A stretch of DNA of 64,000 bases from SKVR01 sp041642035 (GTDB taxonomy: Bacteria > Bacteroidota > Bacteroidia > Bacteroidales > UBA7960). How positions within the stretch are numbered: position 1 is the first letter of the stretch; the number at the start of each line of letters is the position of its first letter. The notes below the pieces were generated by a model. It had not been told where the DNA came from, made no database searches, and saw only the letters and a program-made list of their open reading frames with translations. The stretch is from NCBI GenBank assembly GCA_041642035.1, contig JBEPXC010000001.1, positions 1 through 64,000 of the forward strand. The letters run 5' to 3'. This document shows, one piece after another, positions 1-8,093 of the stretch. Both the position numbers and the translations under genes were made by a program.

Positions 1-927
1 TCTCTACATAATATGATGAACAAATTGAAAGAGGTAATTGCTTCGGTAATCAATGGCTCCGACAACATTGCCTCGGCAAGCCAACAAATGTCATCAACCG
101 CCCAGGAGATGAGCCAGGGAGGTACTGAGCAAGCTTCCAGTGCTGAAGAAGTAAGCTCCTCAATGGAAGAAATGGCGGCCAATATCCAGCAAAACACAGA
201 AAATGCAAGGCAAACAGAAATTATAGCCCGCCAGGCAGAATCGGGTATTACCGACAGTAGTAAGGCCTCTGAGCAGGCCGTTGGTGCCATGCGAGACATT
301 GCCGAAAAAATATCAATCATTGGTGAGATCTCACGTCAAACCAATATACTTGCCCTTAATGCCGCTGTAGAAGCAGCCCGCGCTGGCGAACATGGTAAGG
401 GTTTTGCCGTGGTAGCCGCAGAAGTGAGAAAACTGGCCGAACGTTCGCAGGTGGCAGCAGCAGAAATCGATAAACTGTCAAAATTTGGTGTAAGCATATC
501 AGAAGAAGCAGGCGTAAAACTGGCAGCTATAGTGCCCGAGATCCAAAAAACAGCCCGTCTGGTTCAGGAGATCGCCGCAGCCAGCGTAGAACAAAATTCT
601 GGTGCTGATCAGGTCAATTCAGCTATTCAACAGCTCAACCAGATTACACAACAGAATGCGGCGGCATCGGAAGAAATGGCTACTTCAAGTGAAGAGCTGG
701 CCAGCCAGGCAGATCAACTGCTCGAAATGGTTTCTTATTTCAAACTTGACGAGCGCTCTGCACGATCAGGAGCAAGAAAAAATACCACAAGCACACTGTC
801 TAAACCTCCTGCACGATCCATTGGCAACATTAATAAAGCATCTAAGCCAGCAATGAAATCAGCTCCAACAAACGGACTCCATCTTAACATGGATTCTACA
901 AACGACAGCCATTACGAAAGTTTTTAA
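1..927 (+). CDS. Methyl-accepting chemotaxis protein, C-terminal signalling part (5' end outside window)
   Basis: The reading frame is open to the first base of the window, so the sensor and membrane parts lie upstream and only about 308 codons are visible. The protein would pass ligand signals to CheA/CheW. The visible part is a long alanine- and glutamate-rich coiled coil. Its hairpin tip carries the diagnostic ISRQTNILALNAAVEAARAG stretch (about residues 106-125 counted from the Met at base 13), followed by GFAVVAAEVRKLAERS. After residue 245 the coil ends in a flexible Ser/Pro/Lys-rich linker of about 55 residues that finishes with HYESF. This fits the aromatic-x-x-aromatic pattern of the C-terminal pentapeptide that tethers CheR/CheB in some receptors. 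The family call is secure; the tether is an inference. Confidence 0.95.
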   Translation, partial: SLHNMMNKLKEVIASVINGSDNIASASQQMSSTAQEMSQGGTEQASSAEEVSSSMEEMAANIQQNTENARQTEIIARQAESGITDSSKASEQAVGAMRDIAEKISIIGEISRQTNILALNAAVEAARAGEHGKGFAVVAAEVRKLAERSQVAAAEIDKLSKFGVSISEEAGVKLAAIVPEIQKTARLVQEIAAASVEQNSGADQVNSAIQQLNQITQQNAAASEEMATSSEELASQADQLLEMVSYFKLDERSARSGARKNTTSTLSKPPARSIGNINKASKPAMKSAPTNGLHLNMDSTNDSHYESF

Positions 928-1377
928 TAGAACAGAATGTTAATCACCAGTATAAATTCAGTAGCATAAAAACGATAGGGAATGAATCTTTCCCTGAATA
1001 ATGCTTCAATGTACTCCCTTTCAGCCGCCTTGGTGCCCAAAAGGCATGCGTGTTGAAAGGGAGTTTCTTTTACAAGGACCAAGCAAATACTATCGGAACC
1101 TAATTTTAGGCTAGAGTTCTATTTCTTCGTAAATCACTTCGCCTATTTAGGAAAAAATACGCCCCATAATGCCCAACATAGTATCTCCATACATAAACAA
1201 AACAAGTTAAAATTGTTTATAATCCAAAAAAATAAGCAGGAATTTATAGAATGCTTCAGATTATACTCCCACTCTACATCAATTACTATATATAAAAAAG
1301 AATTAGTGCTATTCTTAAGAAACCCAAAAAACGTTATTTAAGAAACGCTACAAGAATAATCACGTATTATCAGGCTT
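928..1377. other. Intergenic stretch, 450 bp
   Basis: Apart from the hairpin at 1013-1071 it is AT-rich and I see no gene. No clear TAnnTTTG promoter could be placed for the downstream permease gene. Confidence 0.6.
1013..1071 (+). terminator. Possible intrinsic terminator after the chemoreceptor gene
   Basis: A perfect 11-bp inverted repeat (ACTCCCTTTCA at 1013-1023 and its complement at 1054-1064) encloses a 30-nt loop that can itself pair (GCCTT with AAGGC). It runs into TTTCTTTT. It lies 86 bp after the chemoreceptor stop. The long loop makes it less typical than a simple terminator. Confidence 0.45.
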
Positions 1378-2136
1378 ATGATAACAATAGATCAAATGGA
1401 TTCTACACTGTGGATGGTGTTGATTGTTTCGGCATTTTTTACCGGTATGGCCAAGACAGGTGTATTTGGCCTGGGCACCCTGGTAGCTCCGGTGCTGGCA
1501 AGTGCTTTTGGAGGTAAAATATCGGCAGGTCTGCTGTTGCCCATGCTTTCGATGGCCGATGTAATAGCGGTACTATACTATAATCGTCATGCAAGCTGGA
1601 TGCATTTATGGAAATTGTTTCCCTTCGCTGCATTGGGAGTTATCATAGCCATGGGAGTAGGTGAAATGATCAATGACAATACCTTTAAGGCCATCATGGC
1701 GGTTTTCATTCTTGGAGGCATTCCCATTATGATCTTTCGTGAGAGTATAAAAGATATAAAACCTCTGAAAGGCAACTGGTGGTGGGGAGGTTTGTTTGGA
1801 ATAGGCGGAGGCTTCAGCACCATGATTGGCAATGCGGCAGGACCTATTATGAGTCTTTACCTGCTTGCCATGCAGCTACCCAAAAATGTTTTAATAGGTA
1901 CCGGTGCCTGGTTCTTTTTAATCATCAACCTGTTCAAGATTCCTTTTCACATTTTTGTATGGGAAACCATCACGATACCATCGTTTACTCTAAACCTGAT
2001 GATGCTACCCGTTATAGTGGCCGGAGGTCTTCTTGGAATAAGGGTAGTGCAACTTATCCCTGAAAAGCCTTTCCGGTGGTTAGTAATCATCATGACCATT
2101 GTGGCTTCTGCGCGGCTGATCTCGTCAATATTTTAG
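1378..2136 (+). CDS. TSUP-family (TauE/SafE-type) membrane permease
   Basis: A 252-residue, very hydrophobic protein with about seven or eight membrane spans. The family moves sulfur-containing or organic anions (sulfite, sulfoacetate, taurine-related compounds) across the inner membrane. Two half-repeats are visible, each starting with a Gly-rich segment: FFTGMAKTGVFGLGTLVAPVL near residue 20 and GLFGIGGGFSTMIGNAAGPI near 140. This is the repeated motif typical of TauE/SafE proteins. The ATG at 1378 fits the first span and no in-frame alternative upstream looks better. It converges on asnB with 31 bp between the stops. Nothing nearby hints at the substrate, so no specific function is assigned. 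Confidence 0.88.
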   Translation: MITIDQMDSTLWMVLIVSAFFTGMAKTGVFGLGTLVAPVLASAFGGKISAGLLLPMLSMADVIAVLYYNRHASWMHLWKLFPFAALGVIIAMGVGEMINDNTFKAIMAVFILGGIPIMIFRESIKDIKPLKGNWWWGGLFGIGGGFSTMIGNAAGPIMSLYLLAMQLPKNVLIGTGAWFFLIINLFKIPFHIFVWETITIPSFTLNLMMLPVIVAGGLLGIRVVQLIPEKPFRWLVIIMTIVASARLISSIF

Positions 2137-2167
2137 CTCCCTGGAATAAACAAAGGAACATAAATCT

Positions 2168-3841
2168 TTAGAGTTTGGCATTGGTATGGGTGTGTACACC
2201 GGCAACGGCTCTACCCGAAGGATCGGCATTATTGCGGAAGCTTTCGTCCCAGGCCAAAGCTTCAGCGGTACTACAAGCAATAGAGGGTACTGAAGGAACA
2301 CATGCAGCGGCTTCCTGTGAGGGGAAATGCTCAGCAAATATTTCGCGATACATGTATTCTTCTTTTGACATAGGCGTGTTTACAGGAAAACGGAAGGCAG
2401 CATTTTTCATCTGATCATCGCTTACACGTTCGCTGGCGGTTTGCTTGAGGGTGTCAATCCATCCATATCCAACACCATCTGAGAACTGTTCTTTTTGTCT
2501 CCATACCACACTCCCGGGAAGGTATTCTTCAAAAGCTTTCCGAAGAAGCCACTTCTCCATGCGTCCGTTCTTCGACATTTTATCTTCAGGATTGATACGC
2601 ATCGCCACGTCAATAAACTCCTTATCCAAAAACGGAACTCTTCCTTCTACGCCCCATGCTGCCAACGATTTATTGGCTCTCAGGCAATCGTATAGGTGTA
2701 GTTTGCTGATCTTTCGCAGGGTCTCCTCATGCAAGGATTTGGCATCTGGGGCTTTATGAAAATAAAGATAACCACCAAAAATTTCATCAGCTCCTTCACC
2801 GGTAAGCACCATTTTAATCCCCATGGATTTTATCACCCTTGCCATGAGGTACATCGGGGTAGAAGCTCTTACGGTAGTAACATCGTATGTCTCCAGATGG
2901 TAAATAACATCACGGATGGCATCGAGCCCCTCCTGTATGGTGTATTTAACTTCGTGATGCACCGAACCAATATGCAGGGCCACCTTTTTGGCTGCCACAA
3001 GATCAGGTGAACCTTCAATACCTATTACAAAAGAATGCAATTGAGGCCACCAGGCCGCCTGGGTATCTCCTGATTCCACGCGACGTGCAGAATATTTCTT
3101 GGCAATGGCAGAGATAACAGATGAGTCCAGACCACCCGAAAGCAAAACACCATAGGGTACATCCGACATGAGTTGCCGGTGAACAGCCTCTTCCAGAGCC
3201 TGACGCAGTTGGTCAATAGAAGTGGGGTTATCTTTTACGTTTTCATAGGCCATCCAATCGCGGGTGTACCATGGTTTGGGTTCGGCAAATTCATTGGTCA
3301 GATAATGTCCGGGAGGAAACTCACGAATCCGCGTACATTGGCCTTCAAGGGCTTTAAGCTCAGAGCTTACGTAAAACTGTCCATACTGATCCCAACCAAT
3401 ATATAAGGGGATGATTCCAATATGATCACGAGCTACCAGATAAGTGTTTTTCTCAACATCGTACAAGGCAAAGCCGAAGATTCCGTTCATCTCTTCAATA
3501 AAGGCAGGTCCTTTTTCCTTATATAAAGCAAGAATCACTTCACAATCAGAATTGGTGAGAAACTCATAGCTGTCTGCCAGACGTTGACGGATTTCCAGGT
3601 GATTATAAATCTCGCCGTTTACCGAAAGAATAAGTTTGCCATCCTTGCTCTTAAGGGGTTGTCCTCCCGATTGTGGATCGACGATAGACAGGCGTTCATG
3701 TGCCAGGATGGCATTGCCACAGCTGTACACACCACTCCAGTCGGGTCCACGATGGCGAACCTTTTTTGACATTTCAAGGATTTGAACCCTTAGATCTTCA
3801 TGCTTGGTTTTTATATCGAAAACACAGACTATTCCGCACAT
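2168..3841 (-). CDS. asnB: Asparagine synthase, glutamine-hydrolysing
   Basis: 557 residues, the normal length for bacterial AsnB. It makes asparagine from aspartate, ATP and glutamine in the cytoplasm. The N-terminal class II glutaminase domain begins with Met-Cys (Cys2 becomes the nucleophile after Met removal) and has RGPDW (31-35), NGEIYN (75-80) and the SDCE motif near 98. The synthetase domain holds the PPi-binding loop SGGLDSS at 235-241 and the later GEGADE motif. All key residues expected from the family are present. It is monocistronic in appearance, convergent with the TSUP gene and followed upstream by a promoter-like TATTTTTG box. Confidence 0.97.
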   Translation of the reverse strand: MCGIVCVFDIKTKHEDLRVQILEMSKKVRHRGPDWSGVYSCGNAILAHERLSIVDPQSGGQPLKSKDGKLILSVNGEIYNHLEIRQRLADSYEFLTNSDCEVILALYKEKGPAFIEEMNGIFGFALYDVEKNTYLVARDHIGIIPLYIGWDQYGQFYVSSELKALEGQCTRIREFPPGHYLTNEFAEPKPWYTRDWMAYENVKDNPTSIDQLRQALEEAVHRQLMSDVPYGVLLSGGLDSSVISAIAKKYSARRVESGDTQAAWWPQLHSFVIGIEGSPDLVAAKKVALHIGSVHHEVKYTIQEGLDAIRDVIYHLETYDVTTVRASTPMYLMARVIKSMGIKMVLTGEGADEIFGGYLYFHKAPDAKSLHEETLRKISKLHLYDCLRANKSLAAWGVEGRVPFLDKEFIDVAMRINPEDKMSKNGRMEKWLLRKAFEEYLPGSVVWRQKEQFSDGVGYGWIDTLKQTASERVSDDQMKNAAFRFPVNTPMSKEEYMYREIFAEHFPSQEAAACVPSVPSIACSTAEALAWDESFRNNADPSGRAVAGVHTHTNAKL

Positions 3842-3913
3842 AGTAATTACATTATTTCAGGATCAATAACAAAAACTTTTAGTTAGCCGGTAAACATATC
3901 TTTACCAAGCCTG

Positions 3914-3921
3914 CAAAAATA
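3914..3921 (-). promoter_or_regulatory. Putative -7 box for asnB
   Basis: On the minus strand this reads TATTTTTG, a match to the Bacteroidota -7 consensus TAnnTTTG, about 75 nt before the asnB start. A TTTG lies about 23 nt further upstream, a little beyond the usual 19-21 nt spacing. Confidence 0.4.
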
Positions 3922-4005
3922 AAGATAATTATAGCACAGGCCACCAAAAAAGCAGTGAAATGAACAAAAGGTATAACAACTGTTAAATAAAAAACACCTG
4001 ATGGG

Positions 4006-5253
4006 TTATTTTTTTCTCTTCTTGAAGGGCTTGCCCTTGATGGATGACAGATCACTATGATGCTCTTTTAACAGCGATTTCCAATCATGTTCAGCAGCAT
4101 CAGAAAAATCGATGGTGGCTTCATAATCTACGCGACTGATTCCCATAATGGTGATAGGCTTATCCAGGTAACCCTCAATTTCGTCAAGCAATTCTTTTTC
4201 CTGCGGACTGCAAAAAGAAATGGCAATACCACGTTGCACACCTCTGCCTGTACGTCCTACGCGGTGAACATAGTTCTCAGCCACATCAGGAAGATCATAA
4301 TTGATTACAAATTCAACATTGGGAATATCTATACCTCGTGCACTGACATCGGTAGCGATCAATATCCTGTTGGTTCCTGTCTTAAAATTCTTCATCACCT
4401 GCGAGCGCTCATCCTGCAATTTCTCCCCGTGAATGGTCTGGCTTGAGATACCCACTCTTTCCAGCGCTTTAGATACCCGCTCGGCTCTAACACGGGTGCG
4501 AACAAATACCAGTATCTTACTATCAGGATTTTCGTTGATAAACCGTTCAAGAAAAAAACGCTTATCGTCCATCTCCACAAAACCCACGGCATGATCAATA
4601 TTCTTAGAAACGGGATCTTTGGGAGATATTTGTATCCGCACGGCATTGCGAACCAACTCATAGGCCAGTTTTTTGATGTGCTCGTTGATGGTAGCTGAAA
4701 AGAACAGCGTTTGTCTTCTTTGGGGCAGGCGGGTAATCAACTGGCGCATATCGTTGATAAACCCCAGCTCAAGCATATGATCGGCTTCGTCCAGAATGAG
4801 TATCTCCACACGGTTCAGCACCAGGAAACCCTGGCTGGCCAGATCAAACATACGCCCGGGCGTAGCAACCAATACATCCACACCTTTTTTCAGGGTATGG
4901 ATCTGAGGGTCTTGCTCCACCCCGCCAAACAATCCCAATACACTCAGGCCGGTACCTTTCATCAGGCTTCCCATTACTCCTGCCACCTGAATGGCCAGTT
5001 CGTGAGTTGGCACCATGATCAGACAACGAATTCCGTATTCCTTCTCCACAACCTTACGGGTACTCAAAAGCTGTATAACGGGTATACCAAAGGCAGCTGT
5101 TTTGCCGGTACCGGTTTGTGCTATGGCCAGCACATCTTCTCCCCGCAAAATCGGGGGAATGGATTTAAACTGTATGTCTGTAGGTCTCTTAAATCCCTGC
5201 TGTTCAAGGTTGTGCGTCAAGGCAGGAATAAAGTGGTAATCGGGGAATTTCAT
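4006..5253 (-). CDS. DEAD-box ATP-dependent RNA helicase (RhlE-like)
   Basis: 415 residues. RecA-like domain 1 carries a Q motif near residues 21-29, AQTGTGKT (45-52), PTHELA, TPGR, DEAD (155-158) and SAT (186-188). Domain 2 carries the HRVGRTGRG motif (330-338). A short Lys/Arg-rich tail ends in KKRKK and probably adds RNA affinity. Such helicases remodel RNA duplexes in ribosome assembly or mRNA decay; the exact cellular task cannot be read from sequence. A second DEAD-box gene lies just upstream on the same strand, so the pair may be related, but their sequences differ throughout. The intervening 129 bp is full of short tandem repeats. Confidence 0.95.
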   Translation of the reverse strand: MKFPDYHFIPALTHNLEQQGFKRPTDIQFKSIPPILRGEDVLAIAQTGTGKTAAFGIPVIQLLSTRKVVEKEYGIRCLIMVPTHELAIQVAGVMGSLMKGTGLSVLGLFGGVEQDPQIHTLKKGVDVLVATPGRMFDLASQGFLVLNRVEILILDEADHMLELGFINDMRQLITRLPQRRQTLFFSATINEHIKKLAYELVRNAVRIQISPKDPVSKNIDHAVGFVEMDDKRFFLERFINENPDSKILVFVRTRVRAERVSKALERVGISSQTIHGEKLQDERSQVMKNFKTGTNRILIATDVSARGIDIPNVEFVINYDLPDVAENYVHRVGRTGRGVQRGIAISFCSPQEKELLDEIEGYLDKPITIMGISRVDYEATIDFSDAAEHDWKSLLKEHHSDLSSIKGKPFKKRKK

Positions 5254-5382
5254 TATTCTTTTATTGTTTGTTGTTCCTTGTTTGTTGTTCCTTGTTTGTT
5301 GTTCCGGTTTTTTCGGGAATGGAAAGTCTTCTCTTCACTTTTCACTATTCACTTTTAGTTCTTAGTTCTTAGCTTTTAGTTC
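5254..5382. repeat. Short tandem repeats between DEAD-box gene and VF530 gene
   Basis: From 5267 to 5305 a 14-bp unit TTTGTTGTTCCTTG occurs about 2.8 times. It is followed by GGGAATGGAAAGTCTTC (fragment of a dispersed palindrome also seen near 21.1, 23.1 and 34.6 kb) and then by alternating CACTTTT and TTAGTTC heptamers running into the VF530 stop region. Repeats of the same heptamers occur near 19.9 and 21.2 kb. Confidence 0.8.
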
Positions 5383-5616
5383 TTAGTTGTTAGTTTTCCT
5401 GGCCACCGTGTAAAGGTACAAATCTTCAACCTTTTTGCGGGCCCAGGGTGTTTTTCGCAGGAAGGTAAGGCTGGACTTCACAGTAGGGTTTTTAGCAAAG
5501 CAGTTAATGCGTATCTCGCTGGCCAGTTCTTTCCAGCCATAATGGTCAACCAGGTATTCTACGATATATTTTAAGGTAAGACCGTGCAGGGGATCGTTAC
5601 TTTGTTGCTCAATCAT
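5383..5616 (-). CDS. VF530-family DNA-binding protein (DUF2132)
   Basis: A 77-residue protein with the family hallmarks DPLHGLTLKYIVEYLV, GW(K)ELA, INCF, NPTVKSSLTFLRKTPWARKKVE. VF530 from Vibrio is a small alpha-helical protein with DNA-binding activity; its physiological role is unclear. I chose the ATG at 5616 (MIEQQSNDPLHG), which matches the usual length. A TTG at 5634 would add six residues and overlap the helicase stop codon by three bases. It lies directly after the DEAD-box gene at 5631-6746 and is probably cotranscribed with it. Confidence 0.9.
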   Translation of the reverse strand: MIEQQSNDPLHGLTLKYIVEYLVDHYGWKELASEIRINCFAKNPTVKSSLTFLRKTPWARKKVEDLYLYTVARKTNN

Positions 5617-5630
5617 ACTATTCTGTTTTA

Positions 5631-6746
5631 TCAATGTACTTCCTTGATGTTGATGCCCAATTCCTGCTCAATGTTTCGCAGTTCAGGACGTTCGGCCTGA
5701 CTGATGATGCTCAGCGAGAACCCTTTGCGACCGGCACGGGCGGTGCGCCCGCTGCGATGGGTGTAGTACTCAGTTTTCTCGGGAAGATGGTAATGCACCA
5801 CGTAAGCAAGTTCGTCTACATCAAGTCCACGGGCAGCAAGATCAGTGGCAACGAGAATCTGTAACTTCTTGTTTTTAAAGGCCCGCATCACCTTATCGCG
5901 CTCCTTTTGCATCAGATCACCATGCAGGGACTCTGCATTATACCGGCCATCAATGAGTTCTTCGGCAAGTTTCTTTGCAGCCACTTTTGTTTTGCAGAAT
6001 ATCAATCCCCGGTTATGTCCCTGCGATTTAAGGAAGTGAAACAGCATATCGGATTTCTCATCCTTTCGGCACATCACATATTTATGCTCTATATCGCGGT
6101 TGATGACATCATGCTTATTCACCTGCACCCTCATGGCATCGGGGGACATGTAATTTTGTATGATGGATTGTATTTCATTGGGCATGGTAGCCGAGAACAA
6201 CCACACATGACGTTTGCCAATGGTAATATCGAGAATGGTGTCCAGTTCTTTTCTGAATCCCATGCTGAGCATCTCGTCGGCTTCGTCGAGCACCACGATT
6301 TTGATGGCCGAAAGATCAATGGCCTTGCGTTCGAGTAGGTCGATCAAACGCCCCGGAGTAGCTACTACAACATGTGTAGGGCGTCGCAGGTTTTTGATCT
6401 GATCATCTATTTTGGCTCCACCGTATACCGCCTCTACAAAAACCTTCTGGTCAGAAAAGCGGGTAAATTTAAAGAGCTGCCGGGCTATTTGCTGGCAAAG
6501 CTCGCGGGTGGGAGAAAGAATTAAGGCCTGGGGAATATTTTTTTCGGGATTCATGGCATGCAAAATGGGCAAGCCAAAGGCAGCGGTCTTTCCGGTTCCG
6601 GTTTGTGCCTGACCAATAAAATCAGTACCGGTTTCCATTAAGAATGGAATGGCCTTTAACTGGATTTCAGTAGGCTTTTTAATATTTAGTTCGTGTAAAG
6701 CCTGTATAAAAGACCCGGAAACACCTAAATCAGAGAACGTTTTCAA
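5631..6746 (-). CDS. DEAD-box ATP-dependent RNA helicase, minimal core
   Basis: 371 residues, essentially only the two RecA-like domains without a C-terminal extension. Visible motifs are the Q motif (KKPTEIQLKAIPF), AQTGTGKT (47-54), PTRELC, TPGR, DEAD (154-157), SAT, and HRSGRTARAG in domain 2. It is expected to unwind short RNA duplexes in the cytoplasm. It reads toward the VF530 gene, with which it probably forms a two-gene unit. Its start is close to a TACCTTTG box whose upstream side abuts a 23-unit hexanucleotide repeat, so repeat length might affect its expression. Confidence 0.95.
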   Translation of the reverse strand: MKTFSDLGVSGSFIQALHELNIKKPTEIQLKAIPFLMETGTDFIGQAQTGTGKTAAFGLPILHAMNPEKNIPQALILSPTRELCQQIARQLFKFTRFSDQKVFVEAVYGGAKIDDQIKNLRRPTHVVVATPGRLIDLLERKAIDLSAIKIVVLDEADEMLSMGFRKELDTILDITIGKRHVWLFSATMPNEIQSIIQNYMSPDAMRVQVNKHDVINRDIEHKYVMCRKDEKSDMLFHFLKSQGHNRGLIFCKTKVAAKKLAEELIDGRYNAESLHGDLMQKERDKVMRAFKNKKLQILVATDLAARGLDVDELAYVVHYHLPEKTEYYTHRSGRTARAGRKGFSLSIISQAERPELRNIEQELGINIKEVH

Positions 6747-6773
6747 AATAATAATGGTATAAAATTAGGGATG

Positions 6774-6781
6774 CAAAGGTA
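6774..6781 (-). promoter_or_regulatory. Putative -7 box of the DEAD-box/VF530 unit
   Basis: Reads TACCTTTG on the minus strand, an exact TAnnTTTG match, 28 nt before the helicase start. The place where a -33 element would sit (about 6801-6806) directly abuts the start of the hexanucleotide tract at 6807. Confidence 0.5.
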
Positions 6782-6806
6782 GTTTAAAGGAGGATGAAAA
6801 CCTAAT

Positions 6807-6944
6807 GTTGAGGTCGAGGTCGAGGTCGAGGTTGAGGTTGAGGTCGAGGTTGAGGTTGAGGTTGAGGTTGAGGTTGAGGTTGAGGTTGAGGTTGAGGTTG
6901 AGGTTGAGGTTGAGGTTGAGGCTGAGGCTGAGGTTGAGGCTGAG
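6807..6944. repeat. Hexanucleotide tandem repeat (GTYGAG/GCTGAG), 23 units
   Basis: 138 bp made of 23 six-base units, mostly GTTGAG with GTCGAG variants at the left and GCTGAG variants at the right. It fills the gap between the divergent -7 boxes at 6774-6781 (minus) and 6975-6983 (plus). Because the unit is a multiple of three, open frames such as Ser-Thr or Pro-Gln dipeptide repeats appear on the minus strand; these have no initiation context and are artefacts. Confidence 0.95.
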
Positions 6945-6974
6945 ATGAGGTAGAAAGATTTAAGCAAATCTTTG

Positions 6975-6983
6975 TATCTTTGC
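6975..6983 (+). promoter_or_regulatory. Putative -7 box of the PD-(D/E)XK gene
   Basis: TATCTTTGC matches TAnnTTTG. A transcript would begin about ten bases before the ATG at 7000. The -33 position falls at the right edge of the hexanucleotide tract and shows no TTTG. Confidence 0.45.
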
Positions 6984-6999
6984 TTAAACAGCTAAGGCA

Positions 7000-7980
7000 A
7001 TGAAAGACAGCATTACAATAAGGCATATGGATGAAGGTAAAAGCATTTTCATCAACCCTTTTACTGATTTTGGTTTCAAGAAAATATTCGGAGAAGAACC
7101 CAACAAAGACCTGTTGGTCGATTTTCTTAACGAACTCCTGCGCGACCAGAATTTGGTGATTGATAATCTTACTTATAAAAAAACGGATCGTTTGGGGATA
7201 AGTGATATTGATCGCAACGTGGTATTTGATCTTTATTGCGAAAACGAAAAAGGGGAGAAATTTATCGTTGAAATGCAGAAAGCAAAACAAAGTTATTTCA
7301 AAGACCGTACCCTGTTTTACTCTACCTTTCCCATTCAGGAACAGGCACTAAAAGGCAAAAGCTGGAATTATGAGTTGAAAGCTGTATTTGCTATAGCCCT
7401 GTTGGATTTCAGTTTTAATGATACGGAAAAAGAAAAACCTATACTCAATCATGTTCAGCTTATCGACAGACAATCATGCAAAGTTTTTTATGATAAGTTG
7501 ACTTACATCTTTGTCCAATTTCCCAATTTCAACAAACGACTTGACGAACTGGAAACTCATCTTGACAAATGGTTGTATGTGCTTAAGCATATGGAAAAAT
7601 TTGATCGTATACCCGAAAAAATAAAAGACAAGATTTTTCAAAAAGTATTTAGGATTGCTGAATATCATAACCTAAGCAAAAAGGAACGTCAGGATTATGA
7701 AGATAGCCTGAAATACTATCGTGATCTTAAAAATTCTCTCGATACAGCCGAACAGGAAGGTTATATTAAAGCCGAAAATCAATACAAGCCTCAATTGGAA
7801 GAAGAGCGCAAGCAGAAAGAGGAATCCATAAAACGAGAAGAGATAGCCAGACAAAAATTAATCCTTGCCGTTCAGAAGATGTATAAGAGGGGATTTAACA
7901 TCGATGAAATTGCAACAGACCTTTCGTTATCTAAAGAAGAGGTAAAGAATTTTCTTGACAAGAAGCAGAACGTACTCTGA
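7000..7980 (+). CDS. Rpn-like PD-(D/E)XK nuclease family protein
   Basis: 326 residues. The N-terminal half matches the recombination-promoting nuclease / 'putative transposase' family (PDDEXK_2), whose members are DNA endonucleases that stimulate RecA-independent recombination. Typical features are FINPFTDFGFKKIFGEE near residue 17, the catalytic Asp in VFDLYC (D77) and E91-x-Q-K94 in VEMQKAK. Residues 235-300 form a charged coiled coil, and the C-terminal helix (RGFNIDEIATDLSLSKEEV) looks like a small helix-turn-helix. An ATG at 7027 (MDEGKSIF) is a possible alternative start; 7000 is preceded by AAGGCA. It stands alone between a repeat tract and a polymerase gene. Confidence 0.88.
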   Translation: MKDSITIRHMDEGKSIFINPFTDFGFKKIFGEEPNKDLLVDFLNELLRDQNLVIDNLTYKKTDRLGISDIDRNVVFDLYCENEKGEKFIVEMQKAKQSYFKDRTLFYSTFPIQEQALKGKSWNYELKAVFAIALLDFSFNDTEKEKPILNHVQLIDRQSCKVFYDKLTYIFVQFPNFNKRLDELETHLDKWLYVLKHMEKFDRIPEKIKDKIFQKVFRIAEYHNLSKKERQDYEDSLKYYRDLKNSLDTAEQEGYIKAENQYKPQLEEERKQKEESIKREEIARQKLILAVQKMYKRGFNIDEIATDLSLSKEEVKNFLDKKQNVL

Positions 7981-8093
7981 TACCAGGGCAGCGGGATATT
8001 GCTAATATACGCTCTGTTTTAATTGGGGAATTTGATTGTTTTAGGTATTTTACAATCACAATTAATGATCGTAAAACCATCAAACCAACTTCC

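Noticed and set aside
6743..7290. Minus-strand open frames with Ser-Thr and Pro-Gln dipeptide repeats
   Set aside because: They are translations of the hexanucleotide tract, overlap the PD-(D/E)XK gene and both promoters, and have no start context.
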